In this document: piece after piece, positions 1 through 8,262 of the stretch
Layout of the letters: every line of letters starts with the position of its first letter
How positions within the stretch are numbered: position 1 is the stretch's first letter
Assembly (NCBI GenBank): GCA_947566705.1
Contig: CANOLA010000018.1
Coordinates: 1-45,658 of the forward strand
DNA from: an uncultured Lachnospiraceae bacterium
Lineage (GTDB): Bacteria > Bacillota > Clostridia > Lachnospirales > Lachnospiraceae
DNA: 45,658 nucleotides
Direction of reading: 5' to 3'
Notes under the pieces: model-generated
Told to the model about the DNA's origin: nothing
Databases searched by the model: none
Seen by the model: the letters and a program-made list of their open reading frames with translations, nothing else
Made by a program: the position numbers and the translations under genes

Positions 1-324
1 TGCAACCATCTCTGCAATGGCAAGCCCGCTCTCCACATCTCCTCCCATAGTATTTAAAAGAAGAAGTACCCCGTCCACACTGTCATCATCCTCAATTGCT
101 GCCAGCTTCGGAAGCACATGCTCATACTTTGTTGTCTTTGACGTTGACGGAAGGCATTCGTGACCTTCAATTTCCCCAATAACAGAAAGCAGATAGATTG
201 CAGTATTTTTCCGGTTCATATGGAGGACAGTCTGTCCGAATTCTTTGATTTCCTCGTTCTGTTTTTCTGTTTCTTCCGATTTTTTATTTTCCCTGTCATT
301 ATTTTCGTTTTTTATTTCTTCCAT
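1..324 (-). CDS. TepA/YmfB-like ClpP-family protease, C-terminus cut by window
   Basis: The first 108 codons of a gene that runs off the left edge of the window. After a charged Glu/Lys/Asn-rich N-terminus (residues 1-27) comes the beta-rich start of a ClpP/crotonase fold: an IGEIEGH segment, then a VDGVLLLLN strand and NTMGGDVESG, the arrangement of the TepA (YmfB) branch rather than housekeeping ClpP. In that branch the nucleophilic serine lies further on in a GGHSIG-type motif, which is outside the window, so activity cannot be judged. The ATG is preceded by GGAGG at 336-340. It follows glgA on the same strand but is separated from it by a terminator. In Bacillus, TepA is linked to protein translocation and degradation of spore proteins; the role here is inferred from family only. 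Confidence 0.8.
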   Translation of the reverse strand, partial: MEEIKNENNDRENKKSEETEKQNEEIKEFGQTVLHMNRKNTAIYLLSVIGEIEGHECLPSTSKTTKYEHVLPKLAAIEDDDSVDGVLLLLNTMGGDVESGLAIAEMVA

Positions 325-360
325 AATATCTGGTACCTCCCCTATTTTTAAGATCTATAC

Positions 361-394
361 ATAAAAAAGAACGGATACCAACGTACCCGTTCTT
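361..394 (-). terminator. Rho-independent terminator after glgA
   Basis: On the minus strand an AAGAACGG / CCGTTCTT stem (367-374 with 387-394), extended by a further 3 bp around a small loop, is followed by a T-rich run at 361-366. It lies 22 bases after the glgA stop and ends the long rex-to-glgA run. Confidence 0.8.
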
Positions 395-416
395 ATTATG
401 TGGAATATCTTTTATT

Positions 417-1868
417 TTATTCACCAAGAAGGTAATTATATAATCCTTCATAGCGGAATTTGGATGCATACCAGGAGAAATCATTTGCCATACCGCGGTC
501 CACCATCTGGTTCCACTGTCTTTTGCGGTCATAATAAATATGCTTGGAATAATTAATAACCTGAAGCATTTCCTCCGCATTATAATTCGTAAATGAGAAC
601 CCGTCTCCGGTATTATCATACTCATTATACGCAGCAACCGTATCCTTAAGACCTCCGGTTTCACGCACAATCGGCACGGTTCCATAGCGGAAGGAAATCA
701 ACTGCGTCAGTCCACATGGTTCAAATCTTGAAGGCATCAGGAATGCGTCTGCTGCTGCATAAAGCTTGTGCGCCAAATCATCTGAATAACAGATATTGGC
801 AGAAACCCGGTCCGGAAATTTCCATGCGTAATGGCGGAACATGTTTTCATACTCCGGACTTCCCGTTCCAATTACCACAAGCTGGGTATAATCATCCACA
901 AGCCTCTCCATAACCGCATTAACCAGATCCAGGCCTTTCTGGTCTGTCAGACGTGAAATCAGTCCAATCATGTATTTTTTCTTATCAACGGCAAGTCCCA
1001 GTTCTTCCTGCAGCCGTTCTTTATTCATGCTCTTTTTCTTGCGGAAATCCTCTGCATTGTAATTGACATAAATCTTGGAATCGGTCTGCGGATTATATAC
1101 ATCATAATCAATTCCATTTACAATTCCCTGCATATCAAAATGCCGCGCTGCCAGCAGTCCGTTTAAGCCCTCGCCGTAGTAATCCGTCTGAATTTCCTGC
1201 GCATAGGTGTCACTGACTGTTGTAATGTAATCTGCATACACCAGTCCGCCCTTTAACATGTTGGCGTCTTTTTTGAACTCCAGTTTGTCCGGTACAAACA
1301 GGTTTCTTGAAAATCCTGTCAGTCCCTGCATTGTCTTTACATCCCAGATTCCCTGGAATTTCAGATTGTGGATTGTCATAATGGACTTCATGCCCCAGTA
1401 GAAGGAATCTGCCTGAAATTCATTTTTCAGATAAACAGGAATCAGCCCTGCCTGCCAGTCGTGGCAGTGGATAATGTCCGGTCTGAAATTAATCAGCTTG
1501 AGCATTGACAATACTGCCTTGTCAAAAAAGGTGAATTTTTCGATATCGTAGCGCACATCCCCGTATGGCACGAAACAGTTAAAATACTCCTGGTTATCAA
1601 TAAAATAATAGGTAACCCCGTCCATCTTATACTGTAACACCCCGACGTATTTATTCTGAATGTAGTTTCCCGCACTCATATAAAAATGTGTCACATATTC
1701 AAACTGGTTGCGGAAATGCTCCGGAATGCAGGAATAATTCGGGATAACGACACGGACATCCCAGTAATCCTTGTGGAATGTTTTGGGCATTGCACCGCAT
1801 ACATCTGCCAGCCCTCCTGTTTTAATGAACGGTACACACTCTGATGCTGCAAATAAGATATTTTTCAT
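417..1868 (-). CDS. glgA: Glycogen synthase (ADP-glucose), GT5 family
   Basis: A 483-residue GT-B glycosyltransferase that elongates alpha-1,4-glucan from ADP-glucose in the cytoplasm. The N-terminal ADP-glucose loop KTGGLADV is at residues 16-23. The C-terminal Rossmann domain carries the acidic catalytic signature RFEPCGLTQL followed by YGTVPIVRETGGL. Length is typical for bacterial GlgA (about 475-490). The start is supported by AGGAGGTAGG just upstream. The gene sits 23 bp after yebC and no other glycogen gene (glgB, C, D, P) is in the window, so it is an isolated glgA rather than part of a glg cluster. A terminator follows. Confidence 0.95.
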   Translation of the reverse strand: MKNILFAASECVPFIKTGGLADVCGAMPKTFHKDYWDVRVVIPNYSCIPEHFRNQFEYVTHFYMSAGNYIQNKYVGVLQYKMDGVTYYFIDNQEYFNCFVPYGDVRYDIEKFTFFDKAVLSMLKLINFRPDIIHCHDWQAGLIPVYLKNEFQADSFYWGMKSIMTIHNLKFQGIWDVKTMQGLTGFSRNLFVPDKLEFKKDANMLKGGLVYADYITTVSDTYAQEIQTDYYGEGLNGLLAARHFDMQGIVNGIDYDVYNPQTDSKIYVNYNAEDFRKKKSMNKERLQEELGLAVDKKKYMIGLISRLTDQKGLDLVNAVMERLVDDYTQLVVIGTGSPEYENMFRHYAWKFPDRVSANICYSDDLAHKLYAAADAFLMPSRFEPCGLTQLISFRYGTVPIVRETGGLKDTVAAYNEYDNTGDGFSFTNYNAEEMLQVINYSKHIYYDRKRQWNQMVDRGMANDFSWYASKFRYEGLYNYLLGE

Positions 1869-1891
1869 ACCTACCTCCTGTTAAATAATAA

Positions 1892-2623
1892 TCAGTCCTG
1901 GCTGTAATTGTGGTACACTTCCTGTACATCGTCATCCTCTTCAAGTAAATCCAGGATTCTTCCAATATTGGTGATGTCTGCTTCTTCGGTAAGTGTCACA
2001 TATGTCTGCGGAATCATGGTTACTTCTGCTGAAACCATCATAATCCCCTGTTCATCCAGCGCCTTATGGACCATGTCAAAGTCCTCTGGTGCTGTAGTTA
2101 TTTCATAGCTGTCCTCTTCATCTGAAAAATCCTCGGCTCCCGCGTCTAATGCCGTCATCATCAGGTCATCCGCATCCATGCTGCATTCTTCTTTGTCAAT
2201 AATAATCTGTCCCTTTTCATCAAACATGTAAGACACGCATCCCTGCGTCCCGATGCTTCCCTGGCCTTTTGTAAATGCATTTCTTACATTAGCTGCCGTA
2301 CGGTTTTTATTGTCAGTCAGACATTTGACTATAATCGCAGTGCCGCTCGGACCATAGCCCTCATATGTAGCCTGTTCATAATTTACACTGCCCCCGTCTC
2401 CCGCCGCTTTTTTTATACCGCGCTCAATCGTATCATTCGGCATGTTGTTTGCCTTTGCTTTTGCAATCACCTGCGCCAGTTTAAAATTATTTGCCGGGTC
2501 CGGTCCGCCGTCTTTTACTGCAACTGCAATTTCCCTGCCGATCATTGTAAAAATCTTTCCTTTGGCAGCATCGTTTTTTTCTTTTTTATGCTTGATATTT
2601 GCAAACTTGGAATGTCCTGACAT
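1892..2623 (-). CDS. yebC: YebC/PmpR (TACO1) family protein
   Basis: A 243-residue member of the YebC family, beginning with the hallmark MSGHSKFANIKHKKEK and containing the conserved NNMPNDTIERGIKKA segment (about residues 58-72) and YEGYGPSGTAI. Family members have been described as DNA-binding regulators and more recently as ribosome-associated factors that ease translation through proline stretches, like mitochondrial TACO1. The C-terminal third is very acidic. A GAGG ribosome site lies 10 bases before the ATG. Located between the CorC-like gene and glgA with short gaps, probably co-transcribed. Confidence 0.93.
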   Translation of the reverse strand: MSGHSKFANIKHKKEKNDAAKGKIFTMIGREIAVAVKDGGPDPANNFKLAQVIAKAKANNMPNDTIERGIKKAAGDGGSVNYEQATYEGYGPSGTAIIVKCLTDNKNRTAANVRNAFTKGQGSIGTQGCVSYMFDEKGQIIIDKEECSMDADDLMMTALDAGAEDFSDEEDSYEITTAPEDFDMVHKALDEQGIMMVSAEVTMIPQTYVTLTEEADITNIGRILDLLEEDDDVQEVYHNYSQD

Positions 2624-2684
2624 AACTGCTATCCTCTTTTCTAATCTCTAATGTGTATATTTAATTTTACCATTTTTTATCCAT

Positions 2685-3587
2685 TCATGCAAGCACTGCC
2701 GTTTCCAATTTTTCTGCTGTTTTTTCCTTATTTTCTGCTTTTACGGCATGTACTTCGCGAATCATTTTTTCTTCTACTTTTAAAATGGAAAAACAGTATC
2801 CTTCCTCATATATTTTTTCTGTTTCCCCGTCGTTTAATATTCTTCCCAGAAGAGAAGTTAAAAATCCGTTCAGCGTATCAAACGCATCCGCACTGGCGGA
2901 AAGCCCTAAAAGTTCTGCCACATCCGAAAAAGCAGCCAGTCCGTCAATCATATAGCTGCCATCCGGATTTCTTCTGATCAGCTGCTCCTCTTCATCATGC
3001 TCGTCCTCAATGTTGCCGACAATCTCCTCAAGAATATTTTCCATTGCAACAATTCCTGATGTCTGCCCGTATTCATCCACAACAACAACCATGTGGCTCT
3101 TTTTCAACTGCATCATCTTAAAAAGCGCATGGATATTGAGTGTCTCCGGTACAAAATCAACCTCACGGATCAGTCCGGGAATATCCTTGACCGGAGTACG
3201 GAACACTTCATTTTTCTGTGCAAAAGTAAACGCGTCTTTAATATGTAAGACACCGATAATATGATCGATGTCCTCCAGATAAACCGGATAACGGGATTTA
3301 CTGCTTTCAATGATATAGGAAACTGCATCGTTATATGACAGCTCCCCGTCCAGAACAATTAAGTTTTTCCTGTGCGTCATAATATCCTTGACTTCTTTGT
3401 CCGCAAACTCAAAGATATTATTAATCATTTTAGCTTCTGATTCCAGAAGAACGCCCTGTTCGTGTCCTTCATTCACCATTGATATAATTTCTTCCTCGGT
3501 GACATCCTCCTCACGGGAAGATGCGTTCAGAAACTGGATTATTTTTTTAAAAATATTTGCCCTGCCGGGACTGACACTTTCATCCAT
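2685..3587 (-). CDS. CorC/HlyC-type CBS-pair protein without membrane domain
   Basis: A 300-residue soluble protein. A helical leader (1-60) is followed by a tandem CBS pair (about 65-195, including VKDIMTHRKNLIVLD, SRYPVYLEDIDHIIGVLHIKD and SHMVVVVDEYGQTSGIVAMENILEEIVG) and a C-terminal CorC_HlyC domain (about 210-290). The DUF21 membrane domain found in full-length magnesium/cobalt exporters of this family is absent, so it is the short CorC type. CBS pairs bind adenine nucleotides, and CorC proteins are linked to divalent cation efflux. AAGGAG precedes the ATG. Substrate or partner not identifiable from sequence. Confidence 0.88.
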   Translation of the reverse strand: MDESVSPGRANIFKKIIQFLNASSREEDVTEEEIISMVNEGHEQGVLLESEAKMINNIFEFADKEVKDIMTHRKNLIVLDGELSYNDAVSYIIESSKSRYPVYLEDIDHIIGVLHIKDAFTFAQKNEVFRTPVKDIPGLIREVDFVPETLNIHALFKMMQLKKSHMVVVVDEYGQTSGIVAMENILEEIVGNIEDEHDEEEQLIRRNPDGSYMIDGLAAFSDVAELLGLSASADAFDTLNGFLTSLLGRILNDGETEKIYEEGYCFSILKVEEKMIREVHAVKAENKEKTAEKLETAVLA

Positions 3588-3685
3588 ATAGATTCTCCTT
3601 TTTGTGATATCTTTCAGGGAACATGTATACTGCTGTAAATTTTTTTATCCTGAAAATCATATCATGAGAACTGTATTCCGTCAAG

Positions 3686-4033
3686 CTATGTATACAGTTC
3701 CAAACTAATCTCCAGTGCTTTGTCAATTTTAACAAGAATCTGATGGTCCAGATGACACACCTTGTCTTTCAGACGCTTTTTGTCGATTGTCCGAAGCTGC
3801 TCTAACAGAACAACTGAGTCTTTTGCCAGATCGTATTTTTCACAGTTAAGCTCCACATGCGTCGGAAGCTTTGCCTTGTGCATCTGTGATGTAATCGCTG
3901 CGCAGATTACGGTCGGTGAATGCCGGTTTCCAACATTATTCTGAATAATCAGCACCGGACGAACCCCGCCCTGCTCTGAACCGACCACCGGTCTTAAATC
4001 TGCATAATAGACATCGCCTCTTTGAATTACCAT
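3686..4033 (-). CDS. ndoA: EndoA/MazF-type mRNA interferase, no adjacent antitoxin
   Basis: A 115-residue PemK/MazF endoribonuclease. Sequence and length match EndoA (NdoA/YdcE) of Bacilli, with catalytic residues at the expected places: Arg25 in GGVRPVLII and Thr48 in AAITSQ. These toxins cleave single-stranded mRNA at short motifs. In Bacillus the antitoxin EndoAI is encoded between alr and endoA; here only 72 bp separate the alr stop from this start and they contain no antitoxin ORF, so the toxin is solitary at this locus. GGAGTG precedes the ATG. A 9-bp dyad (3668-3676 / 3692-3700) overlaps the stop codon but lacks a U-tract. Confidence 0.92.
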   Translation of the reverse strand: MVIQRGDVYYADLRPVVGSEQGGVRPVLIIQNNVGNRHSPTVICAAITSQMHKAKLPTHVELNCEKYDLAKDSVVLLEQLRTIDKKRLKDKVCHLDHQILVKIDKALEISLELYT

Positions 4034-4105
4034 ACTTTTTTCACTCCATAAAATTGTTATACAAAGAGTATTTCCATTTTATCAGGAGTTATTCAGATTG
4101 CTTTG

Positions 4106-5242
4106 TCAATCAAAAAAAATTCTGGGAACGCGGTCTGTGATCAGACATGCAAACTCATAATTAAACCTGCCGGAAAGCTCTCCCAGCTCTTCCATTGTAA
4201 TACAGCTTTCCCCGTCACAGCCTAAAAGTGTCACAACATCCCCCTGCTTTGCCTCAGGTATTTTTGATACATCCACCATAAACTGGTCCATGCAGATTCT
4301 GCCCCGGATGGGAGCTTTTTTTCCGTGCACCAGTACATAGCCTTTGTTTGACAGTCCCCTTGCATATCCGTCTGCATATCCCACCGGAATTGTTGCAATC
4401 CGGCTCGTCTCTGCCGTTACATAGGTGCCTCCGTAACTGACCGGGCATCCGGCCTCGACTGTTTTTATAAAAGATATATGGCTCTTTAAGGACATCACCG
4501 GGCGAAGTTCAAGCTGTGTTTTTAACACCTCATCCGACGGCCAGAGACCATACAGTGTAATTCCGGCACGTACCATATCCATATTTGCTTCCGGAAGCTC
4601 GATGATTCCCGCACTGTTGGAACAGTGGTGAATCGGAATCTTTACGCCCTGCAGCTCTGTCAGGAATATCATTTTACAGAACAGGGCAATCTGACGGTCC
4701 GTAAATGTTTTGTCATTTTCATCCGCCCTTGCAAAGTGGGTGAATATTCCTTCTATATCTATATTCGGCAGTGCTGCAATCCGTGCAATGATTTCAGCGC
4801 TGTTTTCATTTACCAGAAAACCGATGCGGCTCATGCCGGTGTCAATTTTAATATGTATATGACATACTTTGTTTTTTCTGACCGCGATATCCGACAGTTC
4901 CTTTGCCATTGAAAAATCACACACAGCAGGACGTATTTCATGCTCCACTATATATGGGTATGATTCCTGAAACGGAAGTCCTAAAATCAGTATGGGCTTT
5001 TGCCGTCCATCCTGGATCAGGTTTTTTGCTTCATCCACAGTGGCGACTGCGAATCCCCACAGGTATGGCAGGGGCTCTATTGCTTCTGCAATACGGAGTG
5101 CCCCGTGCCCATATGCGTCAGCCTTCACAACTGCTGTTATTTTTGTCCCTTCCTTTATATGGTTATGCATGGATTCCATATTTGAACGCACGGCATCCAG
5201 GTCAATCCCTGCATAAAGACGGTCATACCACTGTTCATCCAT
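4106..5242 (-). CDS. alr: Alanine racemase
   Basis: A 378-residue fold-III PLP enzyme making D-alanine for peptidoglycan. The PLP lysine is Lys40 in VVKADAYGHG and the second catalytic base is Tyr270 in VSYGGTY; GMSRIGF (136-142) and the C-terminal GRICMDQFMVDVS are also present. The ATG overlaps the 3' end of nnr by 8 bp and has a GGAGGAGG run upstream inside nnr, implying translational coupling. The order nnr-alr-ndoA is the usual Firmicutes arrangement. Confidence 0.97.
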   Translation of the reverse strand: MDEQWYDRLYAGIDLDAVRSNMESMHNHIKEGTKITAVVKADAYGHGALRIAEAIEPLPYLWGFAVATVDEAKNLIQDGRQKPILILGLPFQESYPYIVEHEIRPAVCDFSMAKELSDIAVRKNKVCHIHIKIDTGMSRIGFLVNENSAEIIARIAALPNIDIEGIFTHFARADENDKTFTDRQIALFCKMIFLTELQGVKIPIHHCSNSAGIIELPEANMDMVRAGITLYGLWPSDEVLKTQLELRPVMSLKSHISFIKTVEAGCPVSYGGTYVTAETSRIATIPVGYADGYARGLSNKGYVLVHGKKAPIRGRICMDQFMVDVSKIPEAKQGDVVTLLGCDGESCITMEELGELSGRFNYEFACLITDRVPRIFFD

Positions 5243-6749
5243 GTTCTTCCTCCTCCCATTCCCCCAGTACCAGACTGAGTCCTTCTATAATGTCAGAAGC
5301 CATCAGGGAACGTGTTCCGAGATGTTCACTCTTTAAATCACCGGCAAGCCCGTGCAGATATACACCAAGTGCCGCCGCATGCTCAGATTTCACTCTCTGG
5401 GAAAGGAAGGACCCAATAATTCCTGCAAGTACATCCCCGCTTCCCGCAGTTGCCATTCCGTGGTTTCCGGAAAGATTCAGATAGCTGTGTCCGTATGGAA
5501 TTGCTGTAACTGTATGAAAATCCTTTAAGACACAGATAACGTCATAATTCTGTGCAAATTCACCGGCACATTCCAGAAGCCTGGTCTGAATCAGTGCAAC
5601 GGTATCTCCCGTCAGTCTCGCCATTTCCCCCAGATGCGGCGTAACTATGATATCCGTATGGGGACGCATCAGGATATCCGGCTGTCTGGCTATGATATTT
5701 AATGCATCCGCATCTAAAAGCAGCGGAACTGCGCAGTTTTTGAGAACAAGCTTTACAATTTTTTCTGCTGCAGCACCCATTCCGATTCCCGGTCCCAGCA
5801 CGACCGCATCCGCCCATTTGAGTTCATCAATTACCATCTGTTCATCCAGTTTATGGGAATAGGTCGCAAGAATTGCTTCCGGAACGGTACTCTGCAGAAT
5901 CTGCCTGTTTTCTTCTGCTGTAAATACCTTAACCAGGCCGCAGCCGGAACGGTATGCCGCTTTCGCCGCCATGCAGGCGGCGCCTGCCATATTAACGCTT
6001 CCGGCAATCAGCAGCAGTTTTCCATAAGTCCCTTTATTGGAATGTGCATTTCTTTCCGGCAGCATTCCAAGGTCGGAACGCTCAAATGCAGCGATTCTTG
6101 GTTTTTTGGAAAGCCAGCTCTCATCCGTGATTCCAATCGGCACAATATGAATTCTTCCGGAATACTCATTTCCCGGCCATAAATACTGTCCTGCTTTTCC
6201 ATAGGAAAAAGTAATGGTATCATCTGCTGCAAAAGCGCTGCCGGGAACGGAACCATTGTCTGCATCAATTCCGGATGCAATATCAACAGCTACTTTCCAG
6301 CCGGACATTTTGTTCATCTGCGTCAGAATCTGTGCGAGCCCGCCGCTGACAGCCCGTGTCAGCCCTGTTCCAAACAAGGCATCAATCACGAGGTCATAAC
6401 TTTCCTGCTCCGGAATACTTTTGTGGACTGTGATTCCGTAGGCAGTTATAATTTCCTTTTGCGTTTCATAGGATTCTGTTGTCTTATGGGAAGCTGCCTC
6501 ACCTGCAAGAACCACTTCCGTATCAATGCCGCGTTCCCGGAGAAGGCGTGCAATGGCAAGACCATCTGCCCCGTTATTTCCGCTTCCGCAGATAATAATT
6601 GTCTTTTCTGGTTTTTCCTTTAAAGAGAGAAGTTTTCTGACAAATCCCATTGCCGCCTGCTCCATCAGTACCAGCTCCGGTACATGGAAATGCGCCGATG
6701 TGTTCTGGTCCAGAAGCTTCATTTCTTTTCCTGATACAAGATAACGCAT
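5235..6749 (-). CDS. nnr: Bifunctional NAD(P)H-hydrate epimerase / ADP-dependent dehydratase
   Basis: A 504-residue metabolite repair enzyme. The N-terminal YjeF_N (NnrE) domain (about 1-215, GSGNNGADG at 55-63) epimerises hydrated NAD(P)H. The C-terminal ribokinase-like NnrD domain (about 225-495, with NKGTYGKLLLIAGS, VVLGPGIG and the nucleotide motif ATAGSGDVLAG) dehydrates it back to NAD(P)H using ADP. The reading frame is open for 32 codons further upstream, but those overlap the previous gene. The ATG at 6749 has GGAGG at ideal spacing and gives the family N-terminus MRYLVSGKEM. It starts 1 bp after the preceding gene and lies in the rex transcription unit, tying NADH sensing to NADH repair. 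Confidence 0.95.
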   Translation of the reverse strand: MRYLVSGKEMKLLDQNTSAHFHVPELVLMEQAAMGFVRKLLSLKEKPEKTIIICGSGNNGADGLAIARLLRERGIDTEVVLAGEAASHKTTESYETQKEIITAYGITVHKSIPEQESYDLVIDALFGTGLTRAVSGGLAQILTQMNKMSGWKVAVDIASGIDADNGSVPGSAFAADDTITFSYGKAGQYLWPGNEYSGRIHIVPIGITDESWLSKKPRIAAFERSDLGMLPERNAHSNKGTYGKLLLIAGSVNMAGAACMAAKAAYRSGCGLVKVFTAEENRQILQSTVPEAILATYSHKLDEQMVIDELKWADAVVLGPGIGMGAAAEKIVKLVLKNCAVPLLLDADALNIIARQPDILMRPHTDIIVTPHLGEMARLTGDTVALIQTRLLECAGEFAQNYDVICVLKDFHTVTAIPYGHSYLNLSGNHGMATAGSGDVLAGIIGSFLSQRVKSEHAAALGVYLHGLAGDLKSEHLGTRSLMASDIIEGLSLVLGEWEEEEHG

Positions 6750-6750
6750 T

Positions 6751-7419
6751 TTACTGATTCTCCTCCGTATTTTCTTTTTTATTGTCTTCTTTTTTGTTTT
6801 CCTGGTTCTGTTCTTCCTGTTCCAGATACTGGATATCAAACACATCCAGCACCTGCGGGCCTAAAATATCATGCAGATAAGCATAGATTTCGCGGTTATT
6901 GATATCACGGTTCTGCTTTCTTATGATATTCTTTTTCAGATCCACACGAACCTGTTTTATCCATTCTTCAATTTCTTTTGACTCCTCCTGGTTTATACGG
7001 ATTTTGGAATAAAAATATTCCATGCTAAGGAGCATAAGTCCCTCATTTGTCTCCCGTATTTTTTTAGGAATCTCCAGAAGTTCGTCTTCGGTATCATCAA
7101 TTTTCTGATTTGTTTCGTCAATCAGACGCTTTGTTTCGTCCAGTTTTTTTTCGCGTGCAGCATCCAGGCTGTCATCAGTTGTCCCGTCCATATTCACAAC
7201 TATGCTGCTCATCAGCTTTTTCTTCAGTGATTTTAAGTCTTTTAAATCCGAAGTCAGCTTTCCCTGTCTGGCCAGAAGCTCCCTGAGTTCGTCTTCGGTA
7301 TTTTTAATCTCATCCGGCTTTCCATGTACCGCAAAAAGTCTGTGCCATTTCTGGTCCAGTACAAGCACCGGAACCTTTTTATCTTTTAATGCCTTTTTAA
7401 ATTCCTCATCACTTTTCAT
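6751..7419 (-). CDS. Uncharacterised coiled-coil protein between rex and nnr
   Basis: About 222 residues, not assigned to a family I recognise. After a short globular-looking N-terminus (VPVLVLDQKWHRLF near residue 20) the protein is a long charged coiled coil (about 35-125). Next come a helical segment with SKIRINQEESKEIEEWI, a conserved-looking YAYLHDILGPQVLDVFDIQYLE motif (about 180-200), and a low-complexity Glu/Asn/Lys tail. There is no signal peptide or TM helix, so it is probably cytoplasmic. I chose the ATG at 7419, preceded by GGGTG; an in-frame GTG at 7428 is the alternative. It lies 25 bp after rex and 1 bp before nnr, so it is an operon member. Confidence 0.75.
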   Translation of the reverse strand: MKSDEEFKKALKDKKVPVLVLDQKWHRLFAVHGKPDEIKNTEDELRELLARQGKLTSDLKDLKSLKKKLMSSIVVNMDGTTDDSLDAAREKKLDETKRLIDETNQKIDDTEDELLEIPKKIRETNEGLMLLSMEYFYSKIRINQEESKEIEEWIKQVRVDLKKNIIRKQNRDINNREIYAYLHDILGPQVLDVFDIQYLEQEEQNQENKKEDNKKENTEENQ

Positions 7420-7444
7420 TGCACTCACCCATCTGAAATTCCTG

Positions 7445-8074
7445 TTACGAATTCTTTACAATATTATATGACAGCTGCATCAGGCTGTCGGATAAATGAA
7501 CACTTTCAATTACTACCCTGGAATCCTTAAGATCCAGATCCACATGCGCAAAATTCCAGATTGCATGAACACCAAGCCTTACCAGATGCTTTGCAGTGGT
7601 TTCTGCTTTTTCTTTTGGAAGGGTAAGCGCTGCAATATCCACCTTGTTGTTTTTGCAGTACTCATCCAGCTCATCCATCATGTAAATCGGAACATCCCTT
7701 ATTTTTTCCCCTTTCAGTTCTGGATTCACATCAAACAGTGCAGTAATCACAAAGCCGAATTTCTCAAATTTCATATAGTTAGTGATTGCCTGGCCAAGAT
7801 TTCCGGCTCCCATTACTATAATCCGGTGTGTTTCATTCAGTCCCAGAATCCGGCCGATTTCATCGTACAGAAACTGGACATTGTAGCCATACCCCTGCTG
7901 TCCAAATCCCCCAAAGTTATTGAGATCCTGTCTGATCTGCGATGCAGTAACCTTCATGCGGCTGCTCAGATCACTGGAAGAAATACGTTCCACCCCTTCT
8001 TCTAACAGTTCCCCCAGATAGCGGTAATATCTTGGCAGCCGGCGGATGACAGCCTGTGATATTTCCTTTTCCAC
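7445..8074 (-). CDS. rex: Redox-sensing transcriptional repressor Rex
   Basis: A 209-residue NADH/NAD+-responsive repressor. The winged-helix DNA-binding domain (1-80) begins with ISQAVIRRLPRYYRYL and ends in the wing sequence FGGFGQQGYGY. A Rossmann NAD(H) domain follows, with GAGNLG at 89-94, and then a C-terminal domain-swap helix. The frame is open to a TTG at 8161 and an ATG at 8152, but I choose the GTG at 8074. It has a strong GGGGGAGG site 8 bases upstream, gives the usual Rex length and N-terminus, and the predicted transcription start (about 8169) leaves essentially no leader for the longer starts. Promoter and Rex box are listed separately; autoregulation is inferred. Confidence 0.93.
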   Translation of the reverse strand: MEKEISQAVIRRLPRYYRYLGELLEEGVERISSSDLSSRMKVTASQIRQDLNNFGGFGQQGYGYNVQFLYDEIGRILGLNETHRIIVMGAGNLGQAITNYMKFEKFGFVITALFDVNPELKGEKIRDVPIYMMDELDEYCKNNKVDIAALTLPKEKAETTAKHLVRLGVHAIWNFAHVDLDLKDSRVVIESVHLSDSLMQLSYNIVKNS

Positions 8075-8175
8075 AATCTCATCCTCCCCCAATTCATATT
8101 CATGGCGCCGGTCATCTGACAGACGGCTGGTGCAGGCAATGCCAACCAGCATTATATACAAAAAACCCTAAGACA

Positions 8176-8204
8176 ATTATAGGATTTTTACACATAGCTG
8201 TCAA
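8176..8204 (-). promoter_or_regulatory. Sigma-A promoter of rex
   Basis: Minus strand: TTGACA (8199-8204), a 17-bp spacer, TATAAT (8176-8181); both hexamers are exact consensus. The predicted transcription start is near 8169, giving a leader of about 95 bases before the GTG start of rex. Confidence 0.85.
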
Positions 8205-8206
8205 TG

Positions 8207-8222
8207 TGTGAAAATTTTAACA
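8207..8222. promoter_or_regulatory. Candidate Rex operator upstream of rex
   Basis: TGTGAAAATTTTAACA is a near-palindrome that fits the Rex consensus (TTGTGAA-N4-TTCACAA and the TTGTTAA/TTAACAA clostridial variant) except at the outermost bases. It ends 2 bp from the -35 hexamer of rex, where a bound repressor would hinder RNA polymerase. Confidence 0.65.
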
Positions 8223-8262
8223 GATAATTCTGTCCCATAACTGCCCTAAGGTCTTTTATTTT

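Noticed and set aside
3668-3700. Inverted repeat GAACTGTAT / ATACAGTTC at the end of the EndoA gene
   Set aside because: No U-tract on either strand and the stem includes the stop codon, so it is not supported as a terminator.
4034-4105. Possible hidden antitoxin before the EndoA gene
   Set aside because: Only 72 bp, no frame of useful length on either strand.
4903-5484. A 193-codon plus-strand frame across alr and nnr
   Set aside because: It crosses two well-supported minus-strand genes and has no recognisable features.
6749-6845. N-terminal extension of nnr (32 extra codons, Lys/Arg-rich)
   Set aside because: It overlaps the coding part of the upstream gene and lacks the family N-terminus; the ATG at 6749 has an ideal ribosome site.
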